Assembly (NCBI RefSeq): GCF_000519265.1
Contig: NZ_KI912608.1
Location: forward strand, 3,009,313 to 3,073,312
DNA length: 64,000 nucleotides
DNA from: Desulfonatronum lacustre DSM 10312
GTDB taxonomy: Bacteria; Desulfobacterota; Desulfovibrionia; Desulfovibrionales; Desulfonatronaceae
Direction of reading: 5' to 3'
The notes under the pieces are model-generated. The model searched no databases. It worked only from the letters and a program-made list of their open reading frames with translations, and was not told the DNA's origin. The position numbers and the translations under genes are program-made. Position 1 is the first letter of the stretch. Every line of letters begins with the position of its first letter. Below are positions 1-8,339 of the stretch, piece after piece.

Positions 1-177
1 TTTGGGAGCAGGGGGCGCCTTGGGGGGGCGGTGAGCGTGTTGCCCTCCACACACCTTGCATTGCACCTTGCCGATTTTTTCATCGATCATGACCACCACA
101 TGGTGGTCCGTGACGGTTTTGCATTTGCGACATGCCGATTCGACCGAACTGCCGGCCTGGATGGTTTCGGTGTTCAT
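1..177 (-). CDS. zinc-ribbon-like protein, 3' end cut by the window edge
   Basis: The reading frame opens with ATG at 177 and runs off the left edge after 59 codons without a stop, so only the N-terminal part is visible. An AGAAGG ribosome binding site sits about 6 nt before the ATG. Two Cys pairs, CRKC near residue 16 and CKVC near residue 40, would form a four-Cys zinc knuckle around a short strand-rich segment (TVTDHHVVVMIDEKIGKVQC). The last visible part is rich in Pro, Ala and Lys. Small CxxC/CxxC proteins of this form are common in Desulfovibrio-like bacteria, usually without a known role. The gene follows a hairpin-U-tract element and a candidate promoter at 282-310. Confidence 0.7.
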   Translation of the reverse strand, partial: MNTETIQAGSSVESACRKCKTVTDHHVVVMIDEKIGKVQCKVCGGQHAHRPPKAPPAPK

Positions 178-233
178 AACGATCCTTCTGAGGGTCACGT
201 CGCTCCGAAGAGTCCGTGACCGCTGTTCCGGGT

Positions 234-267
234 AAAAAAAGCCACAAGGAGCGTTTCCCCTTGTGGC
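234..267 (-). terminator. hairpin plus U tract (terminator or attenuator)
   Basis: The arms gccacaagg (241-249) and ccttgtggc (259-267) form a 9-bp stem, followed on the minus strand by seven U residues (240-234). It lies about 57 nt before the zinc-ribbon start codon and just after a candidate promoter, so it may attenuate that gene rather than end an upstream transcript. Confidence 0.7.
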
Positions 268-281
268 GCGCCAAACTTGAA

Positions 282-310
282 ATCTTATCCGTTTCCCATC
301 AAACAGGCAA
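282..310 (-). promoter_or_regulatory. candidate sigma-70-like promoter of the zinc-ribbon gene
   Basis: On the minus strand TTGCCT (310-305) and TAAGAT (287-282) are separated by 17 bp. The predicted start, near 275, lies immediately before the hairpin at 267-241. This was read by eye only. Confidence 0.35.
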
Positions 311-486
311 TGGCCGCGAAAATCGTCCTCGTGCTCAGCCGGCCCAGCTGGTTGACAACCACTTCCCCGACCCCGCGGTAATCGTGGAATGCACCTCCAC
401 CCTGTTGGTTCCGCCTCTTTGCCGAGGCCTTGGTGCTGGATACCAGCAGCTGAATCCGTCGATTCCGATTCGGCCTCCAGGCGATC

Positions 487-530
487 ACAAATAAACGGGC
501 CGGACTGAAAAGTCCGGCCCGTTTATTTGT
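487..530. terminator. bidirectional terminator, 20-bp perfect inverted repeat
   Basis: Arms 487-506 and 511-530 are exact reverse complements around a gaaa loop. The stem has a GC-rich core and A/T-rich outer parts that supply a U-rich tail in either direction. It ends the cupin transcript, whose stop is at 550. Confidence 0.85.
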
Positions 531-549
531 TCACTGGTGATGGAATTCA

Positions 550-864
550 TCAAATCGGCGGAGCGATGGTCACCAAGGTCCGCATGTCCGTGGTCGCCTT
601 GATGCCGTGGGGCACGCTGATGTCGCAGACCAGGACGTCGCCGGGCTTGGCCGGGAGGGTTCCGTCCTTGGCCAGGAATTCCCCTTCGCCTTCAACGATC
701 AGGATCGAAAGCTGACCTTCAATGTCGTGGGAATGGATGGGCAGTTGCTGCCCGGCCTTGAAGTTGAAGTTCAGGATTTTGAAGTAGGGGGAATCGTGCA
801 CCAGAAACTTGCTCAGCCCCAGGTCGTTGAAGCCATTGGCTTCGAACAGATTGATCTTCTTCAT
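550..864 (-). CDS. small single-domain cupin protein
   Basis: A 104-residue protein starting at MKKINLFEANGF, chosen because AAGGAGT lies about 6 nt before the ATG at 864; the longer frame to 933 has no such site. The core reads as one cupin barrel: motif 1 around QLPIHSHDIEGQLSILIVEGEGEF (metal-binding His pair plus Glu) and motif 2 around GDVLVCDISVPHGIKA. Such proteins bind a divalent metal or small ligand, but the substrate cannot be told from the sequence. It is followed by a strong terminator (487-530) and preceded by the hexamer inverted-repeat element at 934-1034. Its neighbours on the same strand are redox proteins. The fold assignment is firm, the role unknown. Confidence 0.85.
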   Translation of the reverse strand: MKKINLFEANGFNDLGLSKFLVHDSPYFKILNFNFKAGQQLPIHSHDIEGQLSILIVEGEGEFLAKDGTLPAKPGDVLVCDISVPHGIKATTDMRTLVTIAPPI

Positions 865-933
865 GACGGTACTCCTTGGTTTAAAGGTGTTGTATCTCCT
901 CAGCACATCTTGTGTCCCCTCTTGCTCCGGCAA

Positions 934-1034
934 TCGGGGTCGGGGTCGCTATCGGTATCGGAGTCGGAATCGAAACAAGAAGAATTTGGAACGCATCCCA
1001 GCGTTTTCGATCCCGATTCCGATTCCGACCCCGG
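934..1034. repeat. hexanucleotide inverted-repeat element 1
   Basis: Seven consecutive in-phase hexamers of form TCGNNN run from 934 to 975 (for example tcgggg, tcggta, tcggaa, tcgaaa). After a spacer of about 29 nt come four hexamers of form NNNCGA from 1005 to 1028 (tttcga, tcccga, ttccga, ttccga), then ccccgg. The second block is the reverse-complement type of the first, so the whole could fold into a long imperfect hairpin. It lies between the cupin start and the end of the iron-sulfur gene. Reading frames through it give artificial Ser/Asp/Arg-rich repeats. A larger relative lies at 17959-18133. Confidence 0.75.
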
Positions 1035-1072
1035 CAATAGAATTACTTCGTGCTGAGTAGCTGCACTCGCTC

Positions 1073-1891
1073 TTACAAAGGCTGCATGCCCTTGAACTCC
1101 GCCCTGCCTTGAGGAGCTACTCGGCCTTGGCGGGTGATCACGATTTCCTGGTACGGAATGTGTTTGCCGGAGACGAGCAGGGCCCGGCGGACGATTTCGG
1201 CCAGCCCGGCGCAGCAGGGCACTTCCATGGACAACACGGTGATGCTGTTGATCCCGGCCTGGTTGAAGATGTCGACGAAGCGCTCGACATAGCTTTGGGC
1301 GTCGTCGAACTTGGGGCAGCCGAGCATGATCACCTTGCCGGGCAGCAGTTCCTGGTGCAGGGCCGGGTAGGCGGCCGGAGCGCAATCCGCGGCCACCAGC
1401 AGGTTCGCGCCCTTCAAAAACGGTGCGTGCGGGGGGATCAGCCGAATCTGGACCGGCCAGTGGGTCAGGGCCGAGACCGGTTGATCCGTGGAACGCGGGC
1501 CTGAAGCGGCCGCGGAAACGCTGGGCGCGGGCTTGGCCGGGGCAAAGGTGGCCATGGCCGAGCCGGGGCATCCGCAGCCCAGGGTTGGGGCCGCTTTCGG
1601 CTTCGGGTCGGCTTGCGCCTGCTCCGCGGCCTTGAGTTCGTGCAGCCGCTCCTCCACGGCTTCCTCGTCAAACGCGTCGGCCTCGCGTTTGACGACCGTG
1701 ATGGCGTCCTTGGGGCAGGTGCCCAGACAGGCGCCCAGTCCGTCGCAGTATTTCTCGGCCACCAATCTGGCCTTGCCGTCAATGATTTCAATGGCCCCTT
1801 CGGCGCAGCCGGGCACGCAGATGCCGCAGCCGTCGCACAGGTCTTCGTCGATGCGTACGATATCTCTCATTTCTTTCAGGTGCGTCGTCAT
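1073..1891 (-). CDS. frdX: Hcp-associated iron-sulfur protein with ferredoxin domain
   Basis: A 272-residue cytoplasmic protein. I chose ATG 1891 (MTTHLKEMRDIVRIDE) because AAGGAGAG lies just upstream; the frame stays open to 2080 without a site. The N-terminal 70 residues hold a ferredoxin fold: CDGCGICVPGC followed by CDGLGACLGTC, where Leu replaces the usual second Cys. A Pro/Ala linker with a CGCPG element follows, then a domain with CAPAAYP, LGCPKFDD and VPCCAGL that could bind a further cluster. Genes of this layout commonly accompany hcp in sulfate reducers and probably pass electrons to it. An hcp terminator at 2047-2076 and its own palindrome at 1986-1999 suggest a separate promoter. 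Confidence 0.85.
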   Translation of the reverse strand: MTTHLKEMRDIVRIDEDLCDGCGICVPGCAEGAIEIIDGKARLVAEKYCDGLGACLGTCPKDAITVVKREADAFDEEAVEERLHELKAAEQAQADPKPKAAPTLGCGCPGSAMATFAPAKPAPSVSAAASGPRSTDQPVSALTHWPVQIRLIPPHAPFLKGANLLVAADCAPAAYPALHQELLPGKVIMLGCPKFDDAQSYVERFVDIFNQAGINSITVLSMEVPCCAGLAEIVRRALLVSGKHIPYQEIVITRQGRVAPQGRAEFKGMQPL

Positions 1892-1985
1892 GGTTCGGCT
1901 CTCCTTGTTGTCGCGGTTGGCGATCGCGCCGGACGTGCTTCCCGTGCGCGTGCGTCCTGTATGCCGCATTGAGGATTCGGCCGCC

Positions 1986-1999
1986 TTGACCTGGGTCAA
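1986..1999 (-). promoter_or_regulatory. HcpR-type palindrome upstream of the iron-sulfur gene
   Basis: TTGACCTGGGTCAA is a perfect palindrome outside its two central bases. It matches four further sites in this window (3821, 12545, 12600, 46446). A weak -10-like CATACA lies at 1963-1958, which would place the palindrome near -41, the position typical of CRP/FNR-family activation. Confidence 0.6.
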
Positions 2000-2046
2000 G
2001 TTTGGAAAAAGGAATTGTTTTCTCTGGATGCCCAAAACGTAACCAA

Positions 2047-2076
2047 AAACAAAAAAGGGGGCGTTGCGCCCCCCTT
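2047..2076 (-). terminator. terminator of hcp
   Basis: A G/C stem (gggggcg paired with cgcccccc around a tt loop) is followed on the minus strand by a run of U residues (2056-2051 and beyond). It begins about 25 nt after the hcp stop. Confidence 0.8.
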
Positions 2077-2100
2077 TCACTCAGTTTCCTCGCCCCCCAG

Positions 2101-3735
2101 CTAGCCGAGAATGGTCTTCAGGTCTTCGTCCGGGGTGGTGATGGGTTTGATGTTGAAGGTGTCCACCAGGACCTGGAGCACGTTGGGCGAGGTGAAGGCC
2201 GGCAGTGAGGGTCCGAGGCGGATGTCCTGGATGCCCAGGTGCAGCAGGGTCAGCAGGATGGCCACGGCCTTTTGCTCGTACCAGGACAGGACCAGGGACA
2301 GGGGCAGCTCGTTCACGCCCACGCCGAAGGCCTTGGACAGGGCCACGGCCACCTGGATGGCCGAGTAGGCGTCGTTGCACTGGCCCATGTCCAGCAGCCT
2401 GGGCAGGCCGTCGATGGCGCCCAGATCCTTGTCGAAGAAACGGAACTTGCCGCAGGCCAGGGTCAGGACCACGCAGTCCGACGGGACCTTTTCCACGAAC
2501 TCGGTGTAGTAGTTGCGGCCGGGCTTGGCCCCGTCGCAGCCGGCCACCAGGAAGAAGTGCCGAATCTTCTTGTTCTTGACCAGGTCGATAACCTTGTCCG
2601 CCGCGGAAAGCACCGCGTTGCGGGCAAAGCCGGTCATCACGGTCTTGTCGGGACCTTCCTCGGTGAAGCCGGGCATTTCCAGGGCCTTGGCGATCACCGG
2701 GCCGAACTCTCCGTTTTTGACGTGTTGCACTCCGGGAAAGCCCACCAGACCGGTGGTGAAGATGTTGCCCTTATAGCTTTCCTGAGGGCGCTGGATGCAG
2801 TTGGTGGTCATCAGAATGGCCCCGGGAAAAGCGCTGAATTCCTTCTGCTGGTTCTGCCAGGCCGTGCCGTAGTGGCCATGAAAGTGCGGGTAGGCCTTCA
2901 GCTTGGGATAACCGTGGGCCGGGAGCATTTCACCGTGAGTGTAGATGGTGATGTCCTTGCCTTCGGTCTGCTTGAGCAACTCTTCCAGATCCTTCAGGTC
3001 GTGACCCGAAACCAGGATGGCCTTGCCCTTTTTCGGCCCCAGGGGAACGGACGTGGGAACCGGGTCGCCGTAGGCGCCGGTATTGGCCGCATCCAAAATT
3101 TCCATGGTTTTCAGGTTGACTTCGCCGCAGCGCAGCACCAGGCCCAGCCAGTCCTGCAGCTCCAGATCCGTGCGGGTCATGGTGGCCAGGGCTTCATGAA
3201 TGAAGGCGTAGACGGAGTCGTCCGTTTGCCCGAGAATGCGGGCATGATCCGCGTACGCCGAGACTCCCTTGATGCCGAACAACAGGGTGTGCTTCAGGGA
3301 GCGCTTGTCCGGGTCGGTCACCTTGTCGTTGTGCAGCCCGTGCTCTTCGCCCTGGTGGACCAGTCCGTCCATGCTCGGGGCGGGTTCAAACGCGGATTCG
3401 GGTGAATCGAATTCCGCGACGCCGCCCGCGGCCTTGACCCTGGCCCGCAGCTCCTCGCGATAGGCCACGGCCTGCTTGATCAGGGGCACGAACCGCTCCG
3501 GATCGAAGTCCACGTTGGTCAACGTGGAAAACAGCGCCTCACAGGCAAAGGCATCGGCCTCGGCGCTCTTCACGCCCACCTTGCGGCCCTCATGGGCCAC
3601 CAGTCCCAGCCCTTGCAGCGCATACACCAGCAAGTCCTGCAACGCGGCAACGTCCGGCTGTTTGCCGCACACGCCGACCTTTTCGCATCCCTGTCCCTTG
3701 GCCGTCTGTTCACACTGGTAACAAAACATGGTCAT
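2101..3735 (-). CDS. hcp: hybrid cluster protein (hydroxylamine / NO reductase)
   Basis: A 544-residue protein, the usual length for class I Hcp of anaerobes. The N terminus carries CYQC, C17 and C23, the CX2CX8CX5C spacing that binds the proximal [4Fe-4S] cluster in Desulfovibrio-type Hcp. Downstream motifs typical of the hybrid 4Fe-2S-2O cluster include GHDLKDLEELL, THGEMLPAHGYP, TTNCIQRP, GCDGAKPGRNYY, LACGKFRF and GQCNDAYSAI. AGGAGG precedes ATG 3735. Family members reduce NO or hydroxylamine and counter nitrosative stress. A palindrome at 3821-3834 sits near -41 relative to a plausible -10 (TATAAC, 3799-3794), consistent with control by the CRP/FNR-family factor HcpR. The iron-sulfur gene downstream is the likely electron donor. 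Confidence 0.97.
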   Translation of the reverse strand: MTMFCYQCEQTAKGQGCEKVGVCGKQPDVAALQDLLVYALQGLGLVAHEGRKVGVKSAEADAFACEALFSTLTNVDFDPERFVPLIKQAVAYREELRARVKAAGGVAEFDSPESAFEPAPSMDGLVHQGEEHGLHNDKVTDPDKRSLKHTLLFGIKGVSAYADHARILGQTDDSVYAFIHEALATMTRTDLELQDWLGLVLRCGEVNLKTMEILDAANTGAYGDPVPTSVPLGPKKGKAILVSGHDLKDLEELLKQTEGKDITIYTHGEMLPAHGYPKLKAYPHFHGHYGTAWQNQQKEFSAFPGAILMTTNCIQRPQESYKGNIFTTGLVGFPGVQHVKNGEFGPVIAKALEMPGFTEEGPDKTVMTGFARNAVLSAADKVIDLVKNKKIRHFFLVAGCDGAKPGRNYYTEFVEKVPSDCVVLTLACGKFRFFDKDLGAIDGLPRLLDMGQCNDAYSAIQVAVALSKAFGVGVNELPLSLVLSWYEQKAVAILLTLLHLGIQDIRLGPSLPAFTSPNVLQVLVDTFNIKPITTPDEDLKTILG

Positions 3736-3793
3736 GATCCGCCTCCTCTGAATCTATGGTTGGTGAAAGGGTCTTTCGTCGAACACGATTCCA

Positions 3794-3834
3794 GTTATAC
3801 AGTAGTTCGTACGTCGCGCCTTGATCTATGTCAA
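3794..3834 (-). promoter_or_regulatory. hcp promoter with HcpR-type operator
   Basis: On the minus strand the palindrome TTGATCTATGTCAA (3821-3834 on plus) lies 5' of TATAAC (3799-3794). Counting from that -10, the palindrome centre falls near -41, the class II CRP/FNR arrangement. The rest of the 249-nt gap to the RND gene shows no other feature. Confidence 0.6.
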
Positions 3835-3984
3835 AAAGCTCCAAAGCCGCTTGAGAGTATTGGATTTTTTGACAAAAATCACCAACGATATCAAATAGTT
3901 GAGTCGTATGCCAAACCATGGCAAACATGGCCGGGATGCCCGCCTTCTTCGGGCTTGATATGGGGCACCGCGTTATCACGCCGT

Positions 3985-6900
3985 TCATTTTTGGGAATCT
4001 CTTTTCTCCAGAGCCACGAACAAGGTCGGGATGACGATCAGGGTGAGGACCGTGGAGGCGGTGACGCCGCCGATGATCACGGTGGCGATGGGAGAAAACC
4101 GCTCCGCGCCCACGGCCATTTCCAAGGCCAGGGGGAGCATGCCCGCGATGGTGGACAGACTGGTCATCATGATCGGCCGAAATCGGGTGCTCACTGCCTC
4201 GATGACGGCTTCCTCAGGTTCCAGGCCGTCCTGAATTCTGCCGCGGGCCAGGTCCAGCAGGATGATGGCGTTGTTCACCACGATGCCCACCAGCAAGATG
4301 ATGCCCAAAAGCGCGGGCATGGACACGTATTTTCCGGCAATGATCAAGGCCGCGCCGACCCCTGTGAACTGCAGGGGAATGGCGGACATCACGGTCAGGG
4401 GGTGCTTGAAGCTGGAAAACTGGATCACCAGGATCAGATACACGGCCAATCCGGCCAGGGCCAAGGCGCGCAGCATGCGTGCGCGGGCTTCCGCGAAATC
4501 GCTCTGCTCACCAGCCAGAACCGTCTGATACCCGGGTGGGGGAGTGAACTCCCGCAACCGGGCGGAGACGTCTGCGACCACTTCGGAAAGCGGGCGTCCG
4601 AAATGAAATCCATGCACCTCCACGGTGCGTTGTCCGTTTTCCCGGGTCAGGATGCGCGGCCCCAAACCGTGCTCCAGCCGAGCGATTTCACGCAGCGGAA
4701 CCGGGCCGCGGGGCGTGTTCAGCAGGATGTTTTCCAGGTCTTCCAGGTGTTGCCGATTCGCATGGGCATAGCGCACCACGATGTCCAGGTCACGGCGCGG
4801 GGATTGACGCAGGTTCGTGGCCACTTGGCCGTCCAGGGCCTGATGCGCGATGCGGGCGGCCTGGCTTCCGGTCAGGCCCAGTTCCGCGACCCGTTGATGG
4901 TCCAGATGGACCTTGATTTGCGGCGTGTCCAGGCTCCAGTTCGCGTACAGGTCGGAAATTCCGGGGACGCCGCCCAGGTGGCGCAGCAGTTCTTTCGCGG
5001 TTCGATCCAGCAGGACCGGATCGTTGCCCGAAACGCGCACGACGATGGAGGCGCTGGTGGAGGCCCTGGCCGTGCCGCCCATTTCCTTGGGCACCCCGAG
5101 GGTCACGCCGGGGGTGCGTTCCAGAATGCGGCGGACCTGGTCCATGATCTGCCACTGGCTTTCCAGACGCTCGGTGCGTGGGGTCAGGTCCACGGCGAAT
5201 TCGGCCTGGTTCACGCCCATGGCCCCGCGGTCCCCCATGGCCCGGGCGCCGACTTCGTGTCCGGCGCGCAGCGTGGTGCGCAGGACGACGGGATTGTCCA
5301 CCAGAAACCGTTCCGCCACGTTCACGGCCCGTAGAGTGTCTTCCAGTGGAGTGCCCGGCGCGAGATCCACCAGCACCCGGAAACTGCCCGAGTCGAACCG
5401 AGGCAGCATCTCGCTGCCGGACAGGCGCAGCATGGCCAGCCCGGCGATCAGCAAGGCCGCGGCCAGGATCAGGGTCAGCCGGGGATGGCGCAGGGAGGAC
5501 CGCAGACCGGCCAGGTACAGGACGCGCACGCCGGAAAACCAGCGGGTCAAAATCGCGCCCAGCCCGGCCTGAAAGCCCGTTTCGCGGGGCGGCTTGAGCC
5601 AGTACGCGCCCAGCAGGGGGATCAGGGTCACGGATATGAAAAAAGACGAGGCCAGGGCAAAGGCCAGAGTCATGGACAACGGGCCGAACATCTTGCCGAT
5701 GAAGCCGCCCAGAAACATCAACGGCAGGAGCACGCCCAGGGTGGTCAGGGTTCCTCCCAGCTTGGCGGCGAACAACTCCGACACGCCGTCCACGGCCGCG
5801 GTTCGCGGGGCCTTGCCCAGCACGGCCATTTGGCGGTGAATATTCTCCAGGATCACGATGCCGTCGTCCACCAGCAGCCCGATGGCCAGAACCAGGGCGG
5901 ACATGGTGACCATGTTCAGATCCAGCCCGGCCAGCTGCATCAGGGAGAACGTGGCCAGGAAGGCCGTGGGGATGGACAGAGCGATGATCGCTGCTTGGCG
6001 CAGATTGGCCAGAAACAGGAACACGATGAGCACGGTCAGGAGCACGGCGAAAAACACCGTGCGGGTCATGTCCGCGATGACCCGTTCCGTGAACTCCGAA
6101 TCATCCCCGGCAACGGCCATGTCCACCCCGGGGTGGCCCAGGCGTAACTCGGCCAGGGCCTCGCGCACCAGCCGGGCCGTTTCCACGGTGTTGGCCTCGT
6201 CGCGCTTGATCACCTGCACGGCGATGGCCGGTCGGCCGTCATGGCGAAAGGCGGAGCGATCCTCTCCGGGCCGGAACCGCACGTCGGCCACGTCGCCCAG
6301 GAAAACCCGCTGATCGCCCTTGGCGACAAGAACCAGACCGCGGGCGTCCTCGGGGCCGCGGATCGGCTCCTCGAACCGGATCACGCTTTCCAGCCCGCCG
6401 TGCTCGATGCGTCCGCCCGGAGCGGAAATGTTCCAGTTTCGCAGAGTGCGGACAACGTGGTCGAAATCCAGCCCCAGGGACTCCAGCCGGTCCCGATGCA
6501 CGGCCACGTGCAGCTCGCGTTTGGACCCGCCGAAGACGTCCACCGCGGCGATGCCGGGAAGACGCTGGATGCGTTCCCGGATTTCGTTGTCCGCGAGTTC
6601 CCGCACCTCGTCCAATGGTATTTCAGGGGGCGTGCCCGGCGAGCTCAGGGCCACGGTGATGATGGGCTTGTCCGATGTGGAAAATTCCAGCACCTGGGGC
6701 TCGCCCACGGCGGCGGGCAGGTCGCGACGCACGCGGCCGACCGCGTTCTGGACATCCACCGCGGCCAGGGCCGAGACCCTGTCGTACTGGAATTCCAGGC
6801 GGATCACGGACAGATTGGTCTGGCTGGTGGAACTGATCCGCGTCACGCCGTCCAGTCCGGTGAATTCCTCCTCCAGCAACTTGGTCAGGTCTAGGTCAAC

Positions 6901-7074
6901 GTCTTCGGCGGCCATGCCGGGGTATTCGGTGATCACGGTCACCGTGGGCGGGTTGGTGTCCGGAAACAATTGGACCGGAAGCTGGAATCGCGCCTGGACG
7001 CCCAGGATCATCACGGCCGCGAGCAGGGCGAGGACAGCGTGTTTGTGCCGCAAGACCAGCTCCGGCCAACGCAT
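3985..7074 (-). CDS. RND-family efflux transporter (AcrB/MexB-like)
   Basis: About 1029 residues, the normal size for an RND inner-membrane pump. TM1 (HAVLALLAAVMILGV) precedes a porter domain with FPDTNPPTVTVITEYPG. In TM4, GLLVDDGIVILENI has the paired Asp of the proton relay; the second half repeats the layout (GIVVNNAIILLDLARG). I prefer ATG 7074 to the GTG at 7080 because AGGAAGG is well spaced from the ATG. The start overlaps the stop of the adaptor gene, showing translational coupling. No outer-membrane channel gene is adjacent. The substrate cannot be inferred; the protein is closer to hydrophobe pumps than to CzcA-type metal pumps by general look only. Confidence 0.93.
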   Translation of the reverse strand: MRWPELVLRHKHAVLALLAAVMILGVQARFQLPVQLFPDTNPPTVTVITEYPGMAAEDVDLDLTKLLEEEFTGLDGVTRISSTSQTNLSVIRLEFQYDRVSALAAVDVQNAVGRVRRDLPAAVGEPQVLEFSTSDKPIITVALSSPGTPPEIPLDEVRELADNEIRERIQRLPGIAAVDVFGGSKRELHVAVHRDRLESLGLDFDHVVRTLRNWNISAPGGRIEHGGLESVIRFEEPIRGPEDARGLVLVAKGDQRVFLGDVADVRFRPGEDRSAFRHDGRPAIAVQVIKRDEANTVETARLVREALAELRLGHPGVDMAVAGDDSEFTERVIADMTRTVFFAVLLTVLIVFLFLANLRQAAIIALSIPTAFLATFSLMQLAGLDLNMVTMSALVLAIGLLVDDGIVILENIHRQMAVLGKAPRTAAVDGVSELFAAKLGGTLTTLGVLLPLMFLGGFIGKMFGPLSMTLAFALASSFFISVTLIPLLGAYWLKPPRETGFQAGLGAILTRWFSGVRVLYLAGLRSSLRHPRLTLILAAALLIAGLAMLRLSGSEMLPRFDSGSFRVLVDLAPGTPLEDTLRAVNVAERFLVDNPVVLRTTLRAGHEVGARAMGDRGAMGVNQAEFAVDLTPRTERLESQWQIMDQVRRILERTPGVTLGVPKEMGGTARASTSASIVVRVSGNDPVLLDRTAKELLRHLGGVPGISDLYANWSLDTPQIKVHLDHQRVAELGLTGSQAARIAHQALDGQVATNLRQSPRRDLDIVVRYAHANRQHLEDLENILLNTPRGPVPLREIARLEHGLGPRILTRENGQRTVEVHGFHFGRPLSEVVADVSARLREFTPPPGYQTVLAGEQSDFAEARARMLRALALAGLAVYLILVIQFSSFKHPLTVMSAIPLQFTGVGAALIIAGKYVSMPALLGIILLVGIVVNNAIILLDLARGRIQDGLEPEEAVIEAVSTRFRPIMMTSLSTIAGMLPLALEMAVGAERFSPIATVIIGGVTASTVLTLIVIPTLFVALEKRDSQK

Positions 7075-7076
7075 GG

Positions 7077-8306
7077 TCACCTTCCTCCCTCGGGCTCCTG
7101 GGGCGCTTTCGGCTCTCGAGCTTCTCCGGGTTCTGAAGCAACAAAGACCGCCTCTCCCGTGGCCAATCGAGGATTAAAGGTGGTGATCAACCTCTCGCCG
7201 GGAGCCAGACCGGACAGCACCTGAACCCAGCCCTGCCGGGATGGACCCAGCTCAAGATCCCGGCGCACGGCGACCCCGCCTTCCACGACAAAGGCCCTGG
7301 CCGAAGTCTGCCCTCGGTGGATGGCCCTAGCCGGGATCAGGATCACCTCCTCTTCGTCCGTGTGCTCCAGCACGGCGCGCACGGCCATGCCGGGACGCAC
7401 GGTCCCGCCGGGGTGACCGGTCGATGCGTCCGGAGGAAAAAAAGCGCTCAGGGTCAGATTACGTGTGGCCGGGTCCAGGGTCGGATGCACCAGCTCTACC
7501 CGGCTGGGCCAGGTTTGGCCCACTGCCGGAACGCCCAGGGACACGGGTTGCCCGGCATGAATGTCGGACGCATCGCCCTGGGATACAGCCACCACGGCCT
7601 TAAGCCGTTCCTGGCTGGTCAACGCGATCAGGGGCGCTCCGATGCCGACGAACTCCCCTTCGTGCACGAACACTTCCTGCACGAGTCCGGCAAAAGGAGC
7701 CTGCTCACGGGCATAGTCGACCTTGGCCCGGGCAAGATCCAGAGCGGCTCGTGCCTCACGGGCCTGGGCTTGCAAGGCGTGTACGCGCTGCCGCGCAGCA
7801 TCCAGGGCCGCCTGGGCGATGCCGTCCTGGCGGAAGAGTTCGTTTTCCCGCAGCAAGGTGGTCTGCGCCAGGTCCAGCTCCCCGGCGATCCGTTCCTCCA
7901 AAGCCATCAGGCGCTCCACCTCCCGGCGCGATTCCGTGTCGTCCAGGAGGACGAGCTCCGCGCCCCGGGATACGGCCTGACCTTCCCGCAAGGCGAAGGC
8001 AAGCACCTTGCCCGGAACCCTGGCCGAGACCACGGCTCGCGTGTCCGCCTCCACCGTGCCCTGATACTCCCGGGTCAGGACGAAGGGCGCGGTTTGAACG
8101 GACATGACCTCCACGGCAATGGGCGGAGGGATTCGGGCCGGTTCCGGATGCAGACGCGCTTGCATCCGCTGCGCAACGCCCAGGCCGATCCATACGACCA
8201 AGCCGATAAGGAGCAACGCCACGATCAGGCGCGACGCGACGGATGTCATGCCTCCCGTCGACTCAACGGCGACCCCGTCCGCATGACTCATGTCCACTTG
8301 CTTCAT
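7077..8306 (-). CDS. RND periplasmic adaptor (membrane fusion protein)
   Basis: A 409-residue adaptor. An N-terminal transmembrane anchor (SRLIVALLLIGLVVWIGLGVAQ, about residues 26-47) is followed by a lipoyl half-motif (GTVEADTRAVVSARVPGKVLAFALREGQAVSRGAELVLLDD), a long alpha-helical hairpin (RLMALEERIAGELDL to ALDLARAKVDYA), the second lipoyl half (APFAGLVQEVFVHEGEFVGIGAPL) and beta-barrel and membrane-proximal domains ending in GLAPGERLITT. It links the pump encoded immediately downstream to an outer-membrane channel. It lies 33 nt after the histidine kinase gene, so kinase, adaptor and pump probably form one transcript. Confidence 0.93.
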   Translation of the reverse strand: MKQVDMSHADGVAVESTGGMTSVASRLIVALLLIGLVVWIGLGVAQRMQARLHPEPARIPPPIAVEVMSVQTAPFVLTREYQGTVEADTRAVVSARVPGKVLAFALREGQAVSRGAELVLLDDTESRREVERLMALEERIAGELDLAQTTLLRENELFRQDGIAQAALDAARQRVHALQAQAREARAALDLARAKVDYAREQAPFAGLVQEVFVHEGEFVGIGAPLIALTSQERLKAVVAVSQGDASDIHAGQPVSLGVPAVGQTWPSRVELVHPTLDPATRNLTLSAFFPPDASTGHPGGTVRPGMAVRAVLEHTDEEEVILIPARAIHRGQTSARAFVVEGGVAVRRDLELGPSRQGWVQVLSGLAPGERLITTFNPRLATGEAVFVASEPGEAREPKAPQEPEGGR

Positions 8307-8339
8307 GCCGCATCTCTTTGTGATGGTTGCTACACGAGG

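Noticed and set aside
285-488. A 67-residue minus-strand frame between two terminators
   Set aside because: It has no ribosome site, overlaps the candidate promoter at 282-310 and encodes a low-complexity Arg/Gly/Gln-rich sequence.
900-1571. Long minus-strand frame with Ser/Asp repeats at its end
   Set aside because: It is a shadow of the iron-sulfur gene that then runs through hexamer element 1; the repeats are an effect of the DNA element.
3592-5334. Plus-strand 580-residue frame
   Set aside because: It is antisense to hcp and the RND pump and has a His/Gln/Gly-rich composition typical of such shadows.
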